Source: Parachlamydiales bacterium
Lineage (GTDB): Bacteria; Chlamydiota; Chlamydiia; Chlamydiales; SM23-39
DNA length: 64,000 nucleotides
Reading direction: 5' to 3'
NCBI GenBank assembly: GCA_019694475.1
Contig: JAIBBX010000006.1
Coordinates: 1 to 64,000 of the forward strand
Under the pieces are notes generated by a model. The model saw nothing but the letters and a program-made list of their open reading frames with translations, was not told the origin of the DNA and searched no databases. Below are positions 15,377 through 23,858 of this stretch, piece after piece; within the stretch, counting starts at the first letter, position 1; each line of letters starts with the position of its first letter. The translations under genes were made by a program, and so were the position numbers.

Positions 15377-17473
15377 GTAAATGGGTCCCTCTTTGCCGAT
15401 TTTTAGAGAACCATCGAAGAATTGGGAAAGAACCCAAAGACCTTGTTGCGCTGATTGGATGCAGTAAAAACAATTGCTCACCCATTCGGAGCCTTTGATT
15501 GTGCCTGTTTCTCGATTGAGCTGGAAGCGAGAGGTAATTTTGCGCCGCCAGTATTCAGGTTCTCCGAAAAGAAGAACAGGATTGGCAGGGCAGCTTCCCG
15601 TTTTGCGCCGCACCTCTTCGAGAGTATATTCGAAATCCATTCCGATGCCGCCAGGAAGGAAAATCGGAATATCGAGGTAAAATTCTGCCTGTCTTTCGAC
15701 GAGCCGGTCAAGGCGGTAAGTCATTTTGGCGTCGATATAGGGGTTTTGTTTTTGTTCGTTGACAACGGCTTTGTCTTTCGAGCGGAAGTCGACGATGTTT
15801 GCGCAGGAAAGGATCCCGACCGATTTTGCGACACGGTTGCCCACTTCCATCGCGCCTGGCCCGCCGCCAGTTAGAAGGGCGAGCGGCGTTTCTTTTGTAA
15901 GAAGCGGGTGATTCATCTTCTCGCGCATATCCAAAATGCCTTGAAGGAGTCGTTTTAGCTCAAGTTCGAAAGTTCCTTCTTGCAGGTTTGATCCATAGAC
16001 GCCAAGGAATGTAGCTTTGCGGAAAGTTTCTACGAGCGGAAGCGGAACGAAAAGACCTGCTTCTTTCTCAGGTTTTAAGACGTATTGCAAGATTTTGCCG
16101 GAAACGTCGTCTACCCAATAGACCGGAATGCCGAATTTTGCAAGATCGACCAGCATTGCCCGGTCTTCATGAGAAAAATAGCCATCGTGCGAGCAAGAGG
16201 GGAATTGGAAATAAATCCGCTTGAGGCATCTTTGGATTTGTTCGTTGAGCAGCATCCGTTTGAGTAGCGGAGTAGGGAAGTGGCGGGATAGCAAAATCCC
16301 TTGAGAGGTGATGAGGCCATCTTCGATTGCCTTTAGGAATGGATACGCGGGCTGATTTTCAATGTATTTTTCCACTATCTGCGCTTGGCGCGCTGGATGG
16401 GAAAGGCCCGGGAACTCGTGTTTGATCAATTCTCTCGTAATCCAATCTTTGCCTGTCAGATTTTTCATCTGAGTGCCTTTTACGACAAAGACGGAGGCGA
16501 GAAGGTTTTTTGGCTCGGGAGCTGTGGCAAAAGCTTCAAAAAGAGCTTTTGGATCTTCGAGAGCGGCAACGAGTTGGTCTCGATCTGCAAAAAACACGTG
16601 TTCGCGATGCGGCTCGAGCGTGTAGAATTCGATCGGGATATCGTCGATGATCTGATCGCTGTTCCCAAAAAGTTCGTAAATATCGCCCGATGCAGTTGTG
16701 TCAGGCTGCAGATAATCGGCTGTTGTGTGATGGATGCCTTGCGGGAGAAGAGAATGCACCACGTGGCCATAAACGGTTCGAATGTGAAGCGGAGATGTGC
16801 GAACGAGAAGAATTTCATTCGGATGGATGATGCGCGGAACACCTTTTTCCCAATGTTGATGCAGATGAAGAATATCTCGGGAGTGAGGGATGTTTTTTTT
16901 AAGGATTTTGGCTAAGGTTGGTAAAAATCCATACACGCTCAAATCATAGGTAACTACACCGTCCAGAAGAGAAATAAAGGCGACGGTTCTCCCTTCGATT
17001 TTTTCGAGAATGAGAGCGCCGCTTCCCTCAAGACCGCCTAGAGAAAGAAGGGGACGCCCCTTTCTGTCTGCTCTTCCAAACATTCTCATCAAGTAATCGG
17101 GATCGCGCACTCGACGTCGGTCATCTGCAGCAAATAGCTTTCCTACATAGGAGCCCACTTCAAGAAGCTCTAACATCGCAAGGCCGAGCTTGCCGATTGC
17201 TTGCAGTTCAACTTTGACATAGGCTGAGTTGAATTTTCGCTCATAATGGAACTCTTTGCATACGCCGTTAAGTCCAAGTTGGGCGAGTGTGCTTTTCAAA
17301 TTGAAGGTGATGAGTTTTGGATCGATCTCATAGCCAATAAAAGCAGGAGAAATCTCTTCGATTTTGACGGTGGCTAGCCGTTTGTTGTCGAAGGTCGCTC
17401 CAATTTGAGTAATTCGGCCGTCGGGTGTAACGAGATCGTAGTGATGCGGTGTTAAATAGCTTTCCAAAATCAA
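15332..17473 (-). CDS. Large protein with C-terminal LOG-family Rossmann domain
   Basis: A 713-residue soluble protein. The C-terminal third has the hallmarks of the LOG/lysine-decarboxylase-like family: LLTGGGPGAMEVGNRVA and IFLPGGIGMDFEYTLEEV, matching the GGGxxGxM and PGGxGTxxE motifs that bind and cleave nucleoside monophosphates in LOG enzymes (Thr is Met here). The first 500 residues are not a family I recognise; they include a His-rich stretch (HSRDILHLHQHW) and several aromatic segments. Its ATG overlaps the stop of the upstream PEBP-like gene by 4 bp, so the two are translationally coupled. Activity on nucleotides is inference from the motifs. Confidence 0.7.
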   Translation of the reverse strand: MILESYLTPHHYDLVTPDGRITQIGATFDNKRLATVKIEEISPAFIGYEIDPKLITFNLKSTLAQLGLNGVCKEFHYERKFNSAYVKVELQAIGKLGLAMLELLEVGSYVGKLFAADDRRRVRDPDYLMRMFGRADRKGRPLLSLGGLEGSGALILEKIEGRTVAFISLLDGVVTYDLSVYGFLPTLAKILKKNIPHSRDILHLHQHWEKGVPRIIHPNEILLVRTSPLHIRTVYGHVVHSLLPQGIHHTTADYLQPDTTASGDIYELFGNSDQIIDDIPIEFYTLEPHREHVFFADRDQLVAALEDPKALFEAFATAPEPKNLLASVFVVKGTQMKNLTGKDWITRELIKHEFPGLSHPARQAQIVEKYIENQPAYPFLKAIEDGLITSQGILLSRHFPTPLLKRMLLNEQIQRCLKRIYFQFPSCSHDGYFSHEDRAMLVDLAKFGIPVYWVDDVSGKILQYVLKPEKEAGLFVPLPLVETFRKATFLGVYGSNLQEGTFELELKRLLQGILDMREKMNHPLLTKETPLALLTGGGPGAMEVGNRVAKSVGILSCANIVDFRSKDKAVVNEQKQNPYIDAKMTYRLDRLVERQAEFYLDIPIFLPGGIGMDFEYTLEEVRRKTGSCPANPVLLFGEPEYWRRKITSRFQLNRETGTIKGSEWVSNCFYCIQSAQQGLWVLSQFFDGSLKIGKEGPIYDEGFYTFDGQKVLR

Positions 17474-17931
17474 TACCCTTTTCCTTTTTCATAGCGGGCC
17501 ATCAGCTGGCACTCAGCTAAAATATGTCCTTGCATCGCCTTTTCCACCTCTTTTTTGGTGCAGCCTGGCGGGAGATGTAGCATTTTATCAAGGGCGTACA
17601 ATTTAAAAAAATATCGGTGTTCGCGATCGGGCGGGCAAGGGCCGAAATAATTGTTGTCTCCGTAGGTATTTTTTCCTTCAACGCCGGGTGGTTTGCTGTG
17701 TTCATGGATTTTATGGGTGGAGGGGGGCATATCGGTGATTACCCAATGATCGAACATGCCGTCAGGGCGGCGCGATTTCGGCACGTCAGGGTCGTCCATA
17801 AGAAGAACCAGCGATTTGGCCTGGGGTGGAACTCCAGAAATTTCTAGCGGGGGATTGATGTTTTTGCCCTCGCAAGTGTAAAGCGATGGGATGATTCCTC
17901 CCTCATGAAATGCACTGCTGTTGAGCTTCAT
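17470..17931 (-). CDS. YbhB/YbcL-type PEBP-like protein
   Basis: A 153-residue cytosolic protein of the phosphatidylethanolamine-binding / Raf-kinase-inhibitor-like family. Visible motifs are SLYTCEGKNINPPL at the N-terminus, LVLLMDDPDVP (the DPD ligand-site motif), FDHWVITDMPP and GPCPPDREHRYFFKLYALD. Length and motif order match bacterial YbhB. The biochemical role of the bacterial members is poorly defined. It begins an operon with the LOG-domain gene (4-bp overlap) and diverges from the MYG1 gene. Confidence 0.9.
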   Translation of the reverse strand: MKLNSSAFHEGGIIPSLYTCEGKNINPPLEISGVPPQAKSLVLLMDDPDVPKSRRPDGMFDHWVITDMPPSTHKIHEHSKPPGVEGKNTYGDNNYFGPCPPDREHRYFFKLYALDKMLHLPPGCTKKEVEKAMQGHILAECQLMARYEKGKGY

Positions 17932-17976
17932 TCTTGCCTCCCTTTTCTAAATTGAATATACTGATTCGTTAAATAA

Positions 17977-18840
17977 ATGGAACCACGTAGTTTAGGCATT
18001 CACGACGGCTCTTTCCACGCAGATGAAGTAACTGCCAGCGCGCTTTTGCTTCTCTTCGATCGGATCGACCGAGACAAAATTCGCAGGACCCGCGATCAGA
18101 AAGTGATCGACCGGTGCGATTATGTCTGCGATGTGGGCGGGGAATACAATCCGCAAAAACGGCGTTTCGACCACCATCAGGCAGAGTACAAGGGCCCGAT
18201 GAGCAGCGCTGGCATGGTGCTCCTTTATTTGAAAGATTTGGATCTTATCGAACCTCATTTGTACGAGTATTTCAATAAATCGCTCATCATGGGCGTAGAT
18301 GCTCATGATAATGGCCTTGCTAAACTTGAGCCGGGAACGACTTCGTTTTCACAGGTGATCACAAATTTTTTGCCGATCGAGTATGATGCCGAGCCGGAAG
18401 ATATGGACCGCGCTTTTATGATAGCGGTTGACTTTGCTCTCGGCCATCTAAAACGGCTCCGCGAAAGACATATCTATACGCTGGAATGCAAAGCAACGGT
18501 GAAAAAAGCGATGATCCATGGCAGCAATGTCCTCATCTTTGAAAAATCGCTTCCTTGGCTTGAAAACTTTTTCGATCTCGGCGGAGATTTTCATCCGGCG
18601 CAGTATGTGATTATGCCATCAGGCGGCCATTGGAAACTCAGGGGTATCCCTCCAACTTTGGCTGAGAGGATGAAGGTTCGTAGACCTTTGCCTGAAGCTT
18701 GGGCCGGTTTGCATGAAGAAGAGTTGAAAAAAGTGAGCGGGATTGAGGGCGCTGTTTTTTGCCATAAGGGGCGCTTCATCTCCATCTGGGAAACAAAAGA
18801 AGACGCTCTCAAAGCGCTGCACATAGCAATGGAGCACTGA
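17977..18840 (+). CDS. MYG1/UPF0160-family metal-dependent hydrolase
   Basis: A 287-residue soluble protein of the MYG1 family, related to DHH phosphoesterases. Metal-binding motifs are visible: GIHDGSFHADE (residues 6-16), CDYVCDVGGEY and RRFDHHQAEY. The eukaryotic relative is reported to act as a 3'-5' RNA exonuclease; the bacterial role is unclear. Length is near the family norm of about 290-330. The HIT gene starts 1 bp after its stop, so the two are surely co-transcribed. Confidence 0.9.
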   Translation: MEPRSLGIHDGSFHADEVTASALLLLFDRIDRDKIRRTRDQKVIDRCDYVCDVGGEYNPQKRRFDHHQAEYKGPMSSAGMVLLYLKDLDLIEPHLYEYFNKSLIMGVDAHDNGLAKLEPGTTSFSQVITNFLPIEYDAEPEDMDRAFMIAVDFALGHLKRLRERHIYTLECKATVKKAMIHGSNVLIFEKSLPWLENFFDLGGDFHPAQYVIMPSGGHWKLRGIPPTLAERMKVRRPLPEAWAGLHEEELKKVSGIEGAVFCHKGRFISIWETKEDALKALHIAMEH

Positions 18841-18841
18841 T

Positions 18842-19177
18842 ATGAGTACTGTATTTGGATTGATCATTCAAGGGAAACTTCCCTCGAAAAAAGTGTTTGA
18901 GAACGAGCGCATTTTGGCGATTGAAGATATCCATCCTGTTGCGCCTGTGCATATTTTGATCATGCCGAAAAAAGAGATCCCCAATTTGCAGTCGATGGAG
19001 CCGCACGATTATCCACTCTTAGGCGAGATCGTAAAAGTGGCCCAAGAAATTGCAGAAGAGCGAGGAATCGCAGATGGATATCGCCTTTTAACGAATAACG
19101 GCTCCGAGTCTGGCCAGACGATCTTTCATCTCCATTTTCATCTCATCGGCGGCAGAGTACTCGGGAAAATGGCTTAA
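18842..19177 (+). CDS. HIT-family nucleotide-binding hydrolase (HINT-like)
   Basis: A 111-residue protein with the full histidine triad FHLHFHLIGG near the C-terminus, preceded by NNGSESGQTIFH, the standard HINT-branch arrangement. N-terminal strands (FGLIIQGKLPSKKVFENE, ILAIEDIHPVAPVHILIMPK) also match. Such enzymes hydrolyse nucleoside phosphoramidates or acyl-adenylates in the cytosol. Its last 90 bp, which encode the triad, overlap in antisense the 3' end of the BPL_N-like gene. Confidence 0.95.
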   Translation: MSTVFGLIIQGKLPSKKVFENERILAIEDIHPVAPVHILIMPKKEIPNLQSMEPHDYPLLGEIVKVAQEIAEERGIADGYRLLTNNGSESGQTIFHLHFHLIGGRVLGKMA

Positions 19178-19741
19178 TTGCTGTTCGATGTGAACGCCGC
19201 TCAAGATGGCTTTCCCTTTTTTGAGAGGGCATTCGATGATCGCAGGCGGCTCTCCAGGTAAATCTAGATAGCGGGCAAGGATCCGGACATGGGTCAAGTC
19301 TCCAACGAATGTGCATCCTCCATTGAAGTAAGTGTAGAAGACGCCTTTATCTGTGCCTATCTTCGCAATGCGGGCCCCTTTTTCGCTTTCATAGGCAAAG
19401 GTTCCTTTGCCGTAGGCTGGTCCAACAGCTTTGCCAGGAAAAAATCCGAGCTCCCTCTCTTCGCAAACTTCGAGGGGAAACCCTTGGTCGAACTCAACAA
19501 AGCTGCATCCATAGTAGGCTCCTGCGCAAATGCCCAGATAAACGCCTCCCTGCTCGACGAATTGCCTGATCAGAGTATTGGGTCGCCCTTTGAGCGCAGC
19601 ATGATAGGGCCGATCTCTGCCTCCGGGCATGATGAACAGAGAAAGGTTTTGAAGCCTTCCTTCCAATATTTCTTTGACGCCGATCCGGTCGTGGGGAGGC
19701 CCGTTCCAAAGAGCGCCGTCTCCCTTGTATATTGCAAACAT
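19088..19741 (-). CDS. BPL_N-like (glutamine-amidotransferase-fold) protein
   Basis: A 217-residue protein resembling the N-terminal domain of eukaryotic-type biotin-protein ligases, a class I amidotransferase fold. FIMPGGRDRPYH (35-46) and GGVYLGICAGAYYG carry the nucleophile-elbow Cys; FYTYFNGGCTF and AILSGVHIE follow. The biotin ligase catalytic domain is absent, so biotinylation is not implied. Standalone BPL_N proteins occur in chlamydiae and other bacteria with unknown substrate. Its 3' end overlaps the HIT gene by 90 bp on the other strand. A further start upstream is unlikely because the HEAT-repeat gene begins divergently at 19780. Confidence 0.8.
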   Translation of the reverse strand: MFAIYKGDGALWNGPPHDRIGVKEILEGRLQNLSLFIMPGGRDRPYHAALKGRPNTLIRQFVEQGGVYLGICAGAYYGCSFVEFDQGFPLEVCEERELGFFPGKAVGPAYGKGTFAYESEKGARIAKIGTDKGVFYTYFNGGCTFVGDLTHVRILARYLDLPGEPPAIIECPLKKGKAILSGVHIEQQLSHFPEYSAADEMKMEMKDRLARLGAVIR

Positions 19742-19779
19742 AGCCCGTTTAGTATAACACGAAGGGGAATAGGTAGCTC

Positions 19780-21480
19780 ATGATTTGGATCTTTGCCGCA
19801 GCTCTTTTGGCCTCTGGTCTTTCCGAAGATGAAGGCTTACGCCGCGTTCGCGCCCACCTGCTCATCGACGACCAACAATCGGCTTTGAGGGAGGCTGAAA
19901 GTCTTGCATTACAATACCCCGAATCGCTAGAGGTTCAAAAAATTTTGATAGAGGCCTTTGCTTACAATGGGTTTGAGGAACAGGCGCTCGATTCTTGGAA
20001 TAAGCTCACCTTCAAAAAACCCGACCTTTTGTATGACCGGCATCTGCTCGAAGAGCTGGCCTGGGGAGTGCTGAAGAAGGGGACCCGGTCGACTCAATAT
20101 GGAGTGAGGCTTGCTGCAACCATCGGATCATTTTTAACGAGGGATACGAGGGCAGTTCCGGTCCTTCTCAAAATGATGCGCGATTCAAATGCGGTAATTC
20201 GATCTGTCGCTGTGCAAATGGCATCGGCCTTCCGCGATGCGCCGCTAAAAGACGAAATTGCAAGACTGATGCGGGAAGAAAGAGTTTGGATTGTCAGGCT
20301 TGAGGTAATTAAAGCGGCAGGGCTTTTAAAAATGAAAGAGCTTGCCCCTGATTTGCAGACATTGGTCCAGTCGGATAAAACTCCAATGGAAGAAAAGCAG
20401 ATCGCCATCGCTTCGCTTCTTGAAATGTACGATCAAATCACAATGGAAGAATTCAAAACCCTTAGCTCCAGCAACCGAGCAGGACTTCGCCATTTGGCTT
20501 GCATGATCGCAACCCATTTCAAGATGGAAGAAGCGAGAGAGGAAGTGATCCGGCTCATTCAAGATTCCCACCCAGCAGTCAGAATTGCGGCTCTCAATGC
20601 TTTCGGAATGATCTATCAAGGAAAAGAGAGTGAAATTTCTGCTGCTTTGCAAGACAGCGATCCAGCTGTTGCGATTACAGCTTGCTGGGCCGCTTTTCTT
20701 ATCCAGTCTCCGTTGGCAGAAAAGAATATGGAACGATGGCTTTCTGATTCGCTTCCTGAAAATAGGCGTTTAGCTGCGGCTGCGTTAGCCGCTTCTGGGA
20801 ATAGAGGAATTGCGCTTGCCGTCAAAACATTGAAAGAGAGCGCTGATCCTTACGTGAAAGTCAATTTGGCCTTGGGACTTTTAGGACAAAGAGTCGAAGT
20901 GAAAAAGTGCTGCGATCTGATCGCGGGCTTCATGGAAACAGAAAAACGGATGGTGATGGTCGATCAAAAGCCTAATCCGCTCTTCGAAATTTTGGCGCCA
21001 AGCCAAGTGCGCCATAATGACCAGATCCCCAATTTTCCAGAAGCGCAAGACCAGATGACAAGGCTCAATTTAGTATCAATGCTTGCCCTTGTTGAAGATC
21101 CAAGAGCATTGCCTGCCTTAAAATCCTTTTTGCAGAGGAAAAATTGGGGCGTAACAGGAGTTGCAGCGGCCACCTTGTTGCATGAAGGGGATGAGAGCGC
21201 CCTTGAAGTGGTGAAACAGCTTGTCACAGATTCAGATCCGAATGTTCGTCTTCAAGCTTGTCTCGTATTGGCGATGTTCGGCAAAGATGAGTCGGTTCTT
21301 CTTGATCTGCAAGGCGCGTATGCGGGCGCGGATCATGAGAAAAAACTCTACATTTTGGAAGCGCTTGGAAAGATTGGAAATGTGCAGTCATTCAGTTTTC
21401 TCGCAGGCTGTTTGAAAGAGCCGTTCCCCATCTTGCGCGTTGCCGCTGCTGCTGCGCTCATCCAAAGCGTGAACCGATGA
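19780..21480 (+). CDS. Exported HEAT-repeat protein
   Basis: A 566-residue all-helical protein. It opens with a short hydrophobic segment (MIWIFAAALLASGLS) that may be a signal peptide, then TPR-like helices (residues 25-75) and a long run of HEAT/PBS-lyase-type repeats, for example VRIAALNAFGMIY, NRRLAAAALAASG, VRLQACLVLAMFG and LRVAAAAALIQS. Such scaffolds usually bind other proteins; no catalytic motif is seen. The M24 peptidase gene overlaps its stop by 4 bp, so the two are co-translated. Confidence 0.85.
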   Translation: MIWIFAAALLASGLSEDEGLRRVRAHLLIDDQQSALREAESLALQYPESLEVQKILIEAFAYNGFEEQALDSWNKLTFKKPDLLYDRHLLEELAWGVLKKGTRSTQYGVRLAATIGSFLTRDTRAVPVLLKMMRDSNAVIRSVAVQMASAFRDAPLKDEIARLMREERVWIVRLEVIKAAGLLKMKELAPDLQTLVQSDKTPMEEKQIAIASLLEMYDQITMEEFKTLSSSNRAGLRHLACMIATHFKMEEAREEVIRLIQDSHPAVRIAALNAFGMIYQGKESEISAALQDSDPAVAITACWAAFLIQSPLAEKNMERWLSDSLPENRRLAAAALAASGNRGIALAVKTLKESADPYVKVNLALGLLGQRVEVKKCCDLIAGFMETEKRMVMVDQKPNPLFEILAPSQVRHNDQIPNFPEAQDQMTRLNLVSMLALVEDPRALPALKSFLQRKNWGVTGVAAATLLHEGDESALEVVKQLVTDSDPNVRLQACLVLAMFGKDESVLLDLQGAYAGADHEKKLYILEALGKIGNVQSFSFLAGCLKEPFPILRVAAAAALIQSVNR

Positions 21481-22643
21481 GCCAAGTAGAAAAAGCCCAA
21501 AAATTTTTGAAAGAATGCGGATTCGATGGATGGCTGTTGTATGATTTCCATGGCAGCAATCCGCATGCACGACAGTTTTTAAGACTACGCCCAGATCAGA
21601 TGACGACTCGCAGATTTTTCTATTGGATTCCTACACAAGGAAAACCGGTCAAGTTGGTGCATGCAATTGAAGCGCATACGTTAGATGCAATGCCCGGCGA
21701 AAGAAAGATGTATTCTAGCTGGCAGACATTGGAATCCGAGCTCCAAGCGATTCTTAAAGGAGCTAAAAAGGTGGCGATGGAATATTCGCCCAAAAATGCG
21801 ATTCCTTACGTTTCTTATGTCGATGGGGGAACTGTTGATCTGGTTCGCTCATTCGGACCTCAGGTTGTCAGTTCTGCCGATTTTCTTGCCCATTTTACTG
21901 CTGTATTGACTGAAGCCCAAATCCAAAGCCAGCTGAGGGCAGGAAAAGCTTTGGACGCGATTGTAAGTGGCATGTGGAAGTGGATTGGCGAAAGGATCGG
22001 AAAAATCACCGAATACGATGCGCAGCAAAAGATCTTGGAAGAGTTTCAAAAACGAAATCTGATTTCTGACCATGCTCCTATTGTCGGAGTCAATGCGCAT
22101 AGCGCAGATCCGCACTACGAGCCGAGAGAAACGGGTTCGAGCGCCATTCGAAAAGGAGATTGGATTTTAATCGATCTTTGGGCGAAGGAAAAGGATGGAG
22201 TATTTGGCGATATTACGCGAGTTGGAGTCGCAGATAAGGCGCCAACTCCAAAGCACGCCCAAGTTTTCCAAATTGTACGAGAGGCGCAAAAAGCGGCGGC
22301 AAATCTTGTTAAAAGCCGTTTTGCAGCGAATAAACGAATCGAGGGATGGGAAGTAGATGATGCTGCCCGCTCGGTAATCCGGAACGCCGGATTCGGAGAA
22401 TTCTTTACACACAGGACAGGCCACAGTATCGAATTAAGCCTTCATGGGAGCGGCGCCCACATGGACAATCTAGAGATGCACGATGTGCGCCCCATCTTGC
22501 CCGGGACCTGTTTTTCCATCGAACCGGGAATCTATCTGCCTGGAGAATTCGGGGTGCGGCTCGAATTCGATGTACTTGTCCATCACAATGGCCATGTCGA
22601 AATCAGCGGCGGCGAACAAGACAAAATCATTTGCCTTTTTTAG
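21477..22643 (+). CDS. M24-family aminopeptidase (Xaa-Pro type)
   Basis: A 388-residue cytosolic metallopeptidase of the pita-bread fold. The C-terminal domain has all five metal ligands: Asp in WILIDLW, Asp in VFGDITRVG, His in FTHRTGHSIEL, Glu in FSIEPGIY and Glu in VRLEFDVLVH. The N-terminal domain (1-150) matches the creatinase-type lobe of Xaa-Pro peptidases. The substrate is expected to be peptides with proline at position 2, but cleavage specificity was not tested. It is translationally coupled to the HEAT-repeat gene. Confidence 0.9.
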   Translation: MSQVEKAQKFLKECGFDGWLLYDFHGSNPHARQFLRLRPDQMTTRRFFYWIPTQGKPVKLVHAIEAHTLDAMPGERKMYSSWQTLESELQAILKGAKKVAMEYSPKNAIPYVSYVDGGTVDLVRSFGPQVVSSADFLAHFTAVLTEAQIQSQLRAGKALDAIVSGMWKWIGERIGKITEYDAQQKILEEFQKRNLISDHAPIVGVNAHSADPHYEPRETGSSAIRKGDWILIDLWAKEKDGVFGDITRVGVADKAPTPKHAQVFQIVREAQKAAANLVKSRFAANKRIEGWEVDDAARSVIRNAGFGEFFTHRTGHSIELSLHGSGAHMDNLEMHDVRPILPGTCFSIEPGIYLPGEFGVRLEFDVLVHHNGHVEISGGEQDKIICLF

Positions 22644-22659
22644 GATTAACATCCTAAAA
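22638..22659 (+). promoter_or_regulatory. 9-bp perfect hairpin between the M24 and CPBP genes
   Basis: TTTTAGGAT and ATCCTAAAA flank a TAAC loop. The right arm ends on the A of an ATG at 22659, which argues that the CPBP protein starts at the ATG at 22671. No T-run follows, so a classical terminator on the plus strand is doubtful. Confidence 0.5.
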
Positions 22660-22670
22660 TGTCTCGCTCT

Positions 22671-23357
22671 ATGAGCGCAATACCAGCTACCCATTTTCGA
22701 ATCCCTCTGACCAACTACGAATTTACAATCACAGCGCAACAAAAAAAAGTGGTTGCTGTGGCTCTAGCTTCTCTTGCGCTTTTCGTTTTGCAGCTAAGCC
22801 TTTCTATCGGTCTAGCCCTTCTCTTGACGGCGGTCATCACGGTTCTCACTCACTTTTGCCCAAGAAATGATACCGATTGGTTCAATACGCAATTTGACTT
22901 GAAGACGATTGGATTTTTGTCTGGTTTTCTCATCCTGAAGCCGCTCATCATTCAAGCCTTTTTTTGGGCGCTAGGGATTCCATTGCCGCCGATTGCTCAA
23001 GAGGGGATCGCAGAAATGATTCTTTCGGCGCCTTGGAAAATGATCCCTCTCGCATCCATTGTCGCCCCTTTTTCTGAAGAAATTTTATTCCGAGGCTTTT
23101 TGCTCGAGCGATTGGAAGATTTGCAGCTTGGAGAGACCCTGAGTATGCTGGGTCAATCCTTCATCTTCGGTGCTGTGCATTTGAATAAGTCGATTCAAGA
23201 GGGAATGCAAATTCCCGTCTTTGCTGTCTTAAGTTTCATGGGATATATTTTCGGCCGCCTAAAAAAAGAAGAAAATTCTTTACTCGCTCCAATGGCTATT
23301 CATTCAGCAAATAATATAGGAGCCTGTGTTCATGTATTATTAAGTGATAAAAAATAA
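22671..23357 (+). CDS. CPBP-family intramembrane metalloprotease
   Basis: A 228-residue polytopic membrane protein (ATG at 22671; an ATG at 22659 would add four residues). It carries the three motifs of the CAAX-protease/bacteriocin-processing family: FSEEILFRGF (Glu136, Glu137, Arg141), FIFGAVHLN and PMAIHSANN. Six or so hydrophobic segments surround them. All catalytic residues are present, so it is probably active within the membrane. Substrates are unknown. Confidence 0.9.
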   Translation: MSAIPATHFRIPLTNYEFTITAQQKKVVAVALASLALFVLQLSLSIGLALLLTAVITVLTHFCPRNDTDWFNTQFDLKTIGFLSGFLILKPLIIQAFFWALGIPLPPIAQEGIAEMILSAPWKMIPLASIVAPFSEEILFRGFLLERLEDLQLGETLSMLGQSFIFGAVHLNKSIQEGMQIPVFAVLSFMGYIFGRLKKEENSLLAPMAIHSANNIGACVHVLLSDKK

Positions 23358-23363
23358 TTGCGT

Positions 23364-23392
23364 TTTACTTATTATATAATTTCGTATATAAT
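23364..23392 (+). promoter_or_regulatory. Promoter with -10 box 7 bp from the start codon
   Basis: TTTACT (23364-23369), a 17-bp spacer and a perfect TATAAT (23387-23392). The predicted transcription start falls at or next to the ATG at 23400, leaving no room for a ribosome binding site. A second TATAAT lies at 23375-23380, but its -35 region is poor; it would give a leader of about 12 bases. Confidence 0.55.
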
Positions 23393-23399
23393 ATTTTAA

Positions 23400-23855
23400 A
23401 TGAGCGTGCAAAATAGTTTGATGCTTCCGGCCGAAACCTCTCGTTCTGATGAACCAGATTTAGAATCTGGGGGAAAGAAAGAGAAGAAGAAGGAATATCA
23501 TCCTCTAAGAAAACGAATCGCTTGTTTGGCGGGCTTAGAGTTGATTGCCGGATGCGCCTCTAGCTTCATTCTTCCGAGGATTTCTTTGCCTCCTACGTTC
23601 ATTCCATTAGTCATGGCTCCTTTTATCGATGGCTTTTCAAAATCGGGTAAAAATTTCCTAAAAAGCTTGGGATCTTTAGCTCAAAGAGCAATGGCTGCTT
23701 CCGCATTTGTTGGGAGCGCGATAGTTTGGGATTTGATGACTACGCAAGATCCTACTCAAGCAAAAAATTGGGGTCTTACTGCTCTGATGATTGCAGTATT
23801 AGCCAAAGACGTTGCGAATCGAGTCGCAGCTTATCAAAAACCTCTTAAAGAGTGA
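23400..23855 (+). CDS. Hypothetical membrane protein (151 aa)
   Basis: A 151-residue protein with a charged N-terminal 40 residues (GGKKEKKKEYHPLRKR) followed by three or four moderately hydrophobic segments (residues 40-60, 62-80, 95-115 and 122-138). I do not recognise the family. The unsignalled hydrophilic N-terminus before paired membrane segments would suit a chlamydial inclusion-membrane protein, but the pattern is not decisive. The ATG lies directly behind a TATAAT box without a ribosome binding site. It converges with the Inc-like gene 3 bp downstream. Confidence 0.65.
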   Translation: MSVQNSLMLPAETSRSDEPDLESGGKKEKKKEYHPLRKRIACLAGLELIAGCASSFILPRISLPPTFIPLVMAPFIDGFSKSGKNFLKSLGSLAQRAMAASAFVGSAIVWDLMTTQDPTQAKNWGLTALMIAVLAKDVANRVAAYQKPLKE

Positions 23856-23858
23856 TCT

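Noticed and set aside
15455..15874. 139-codon plus-strand frame antisense to the LOG gene
   Set aside because: It lies opposite the conserved LOG motifs and shows no recognisable domain.
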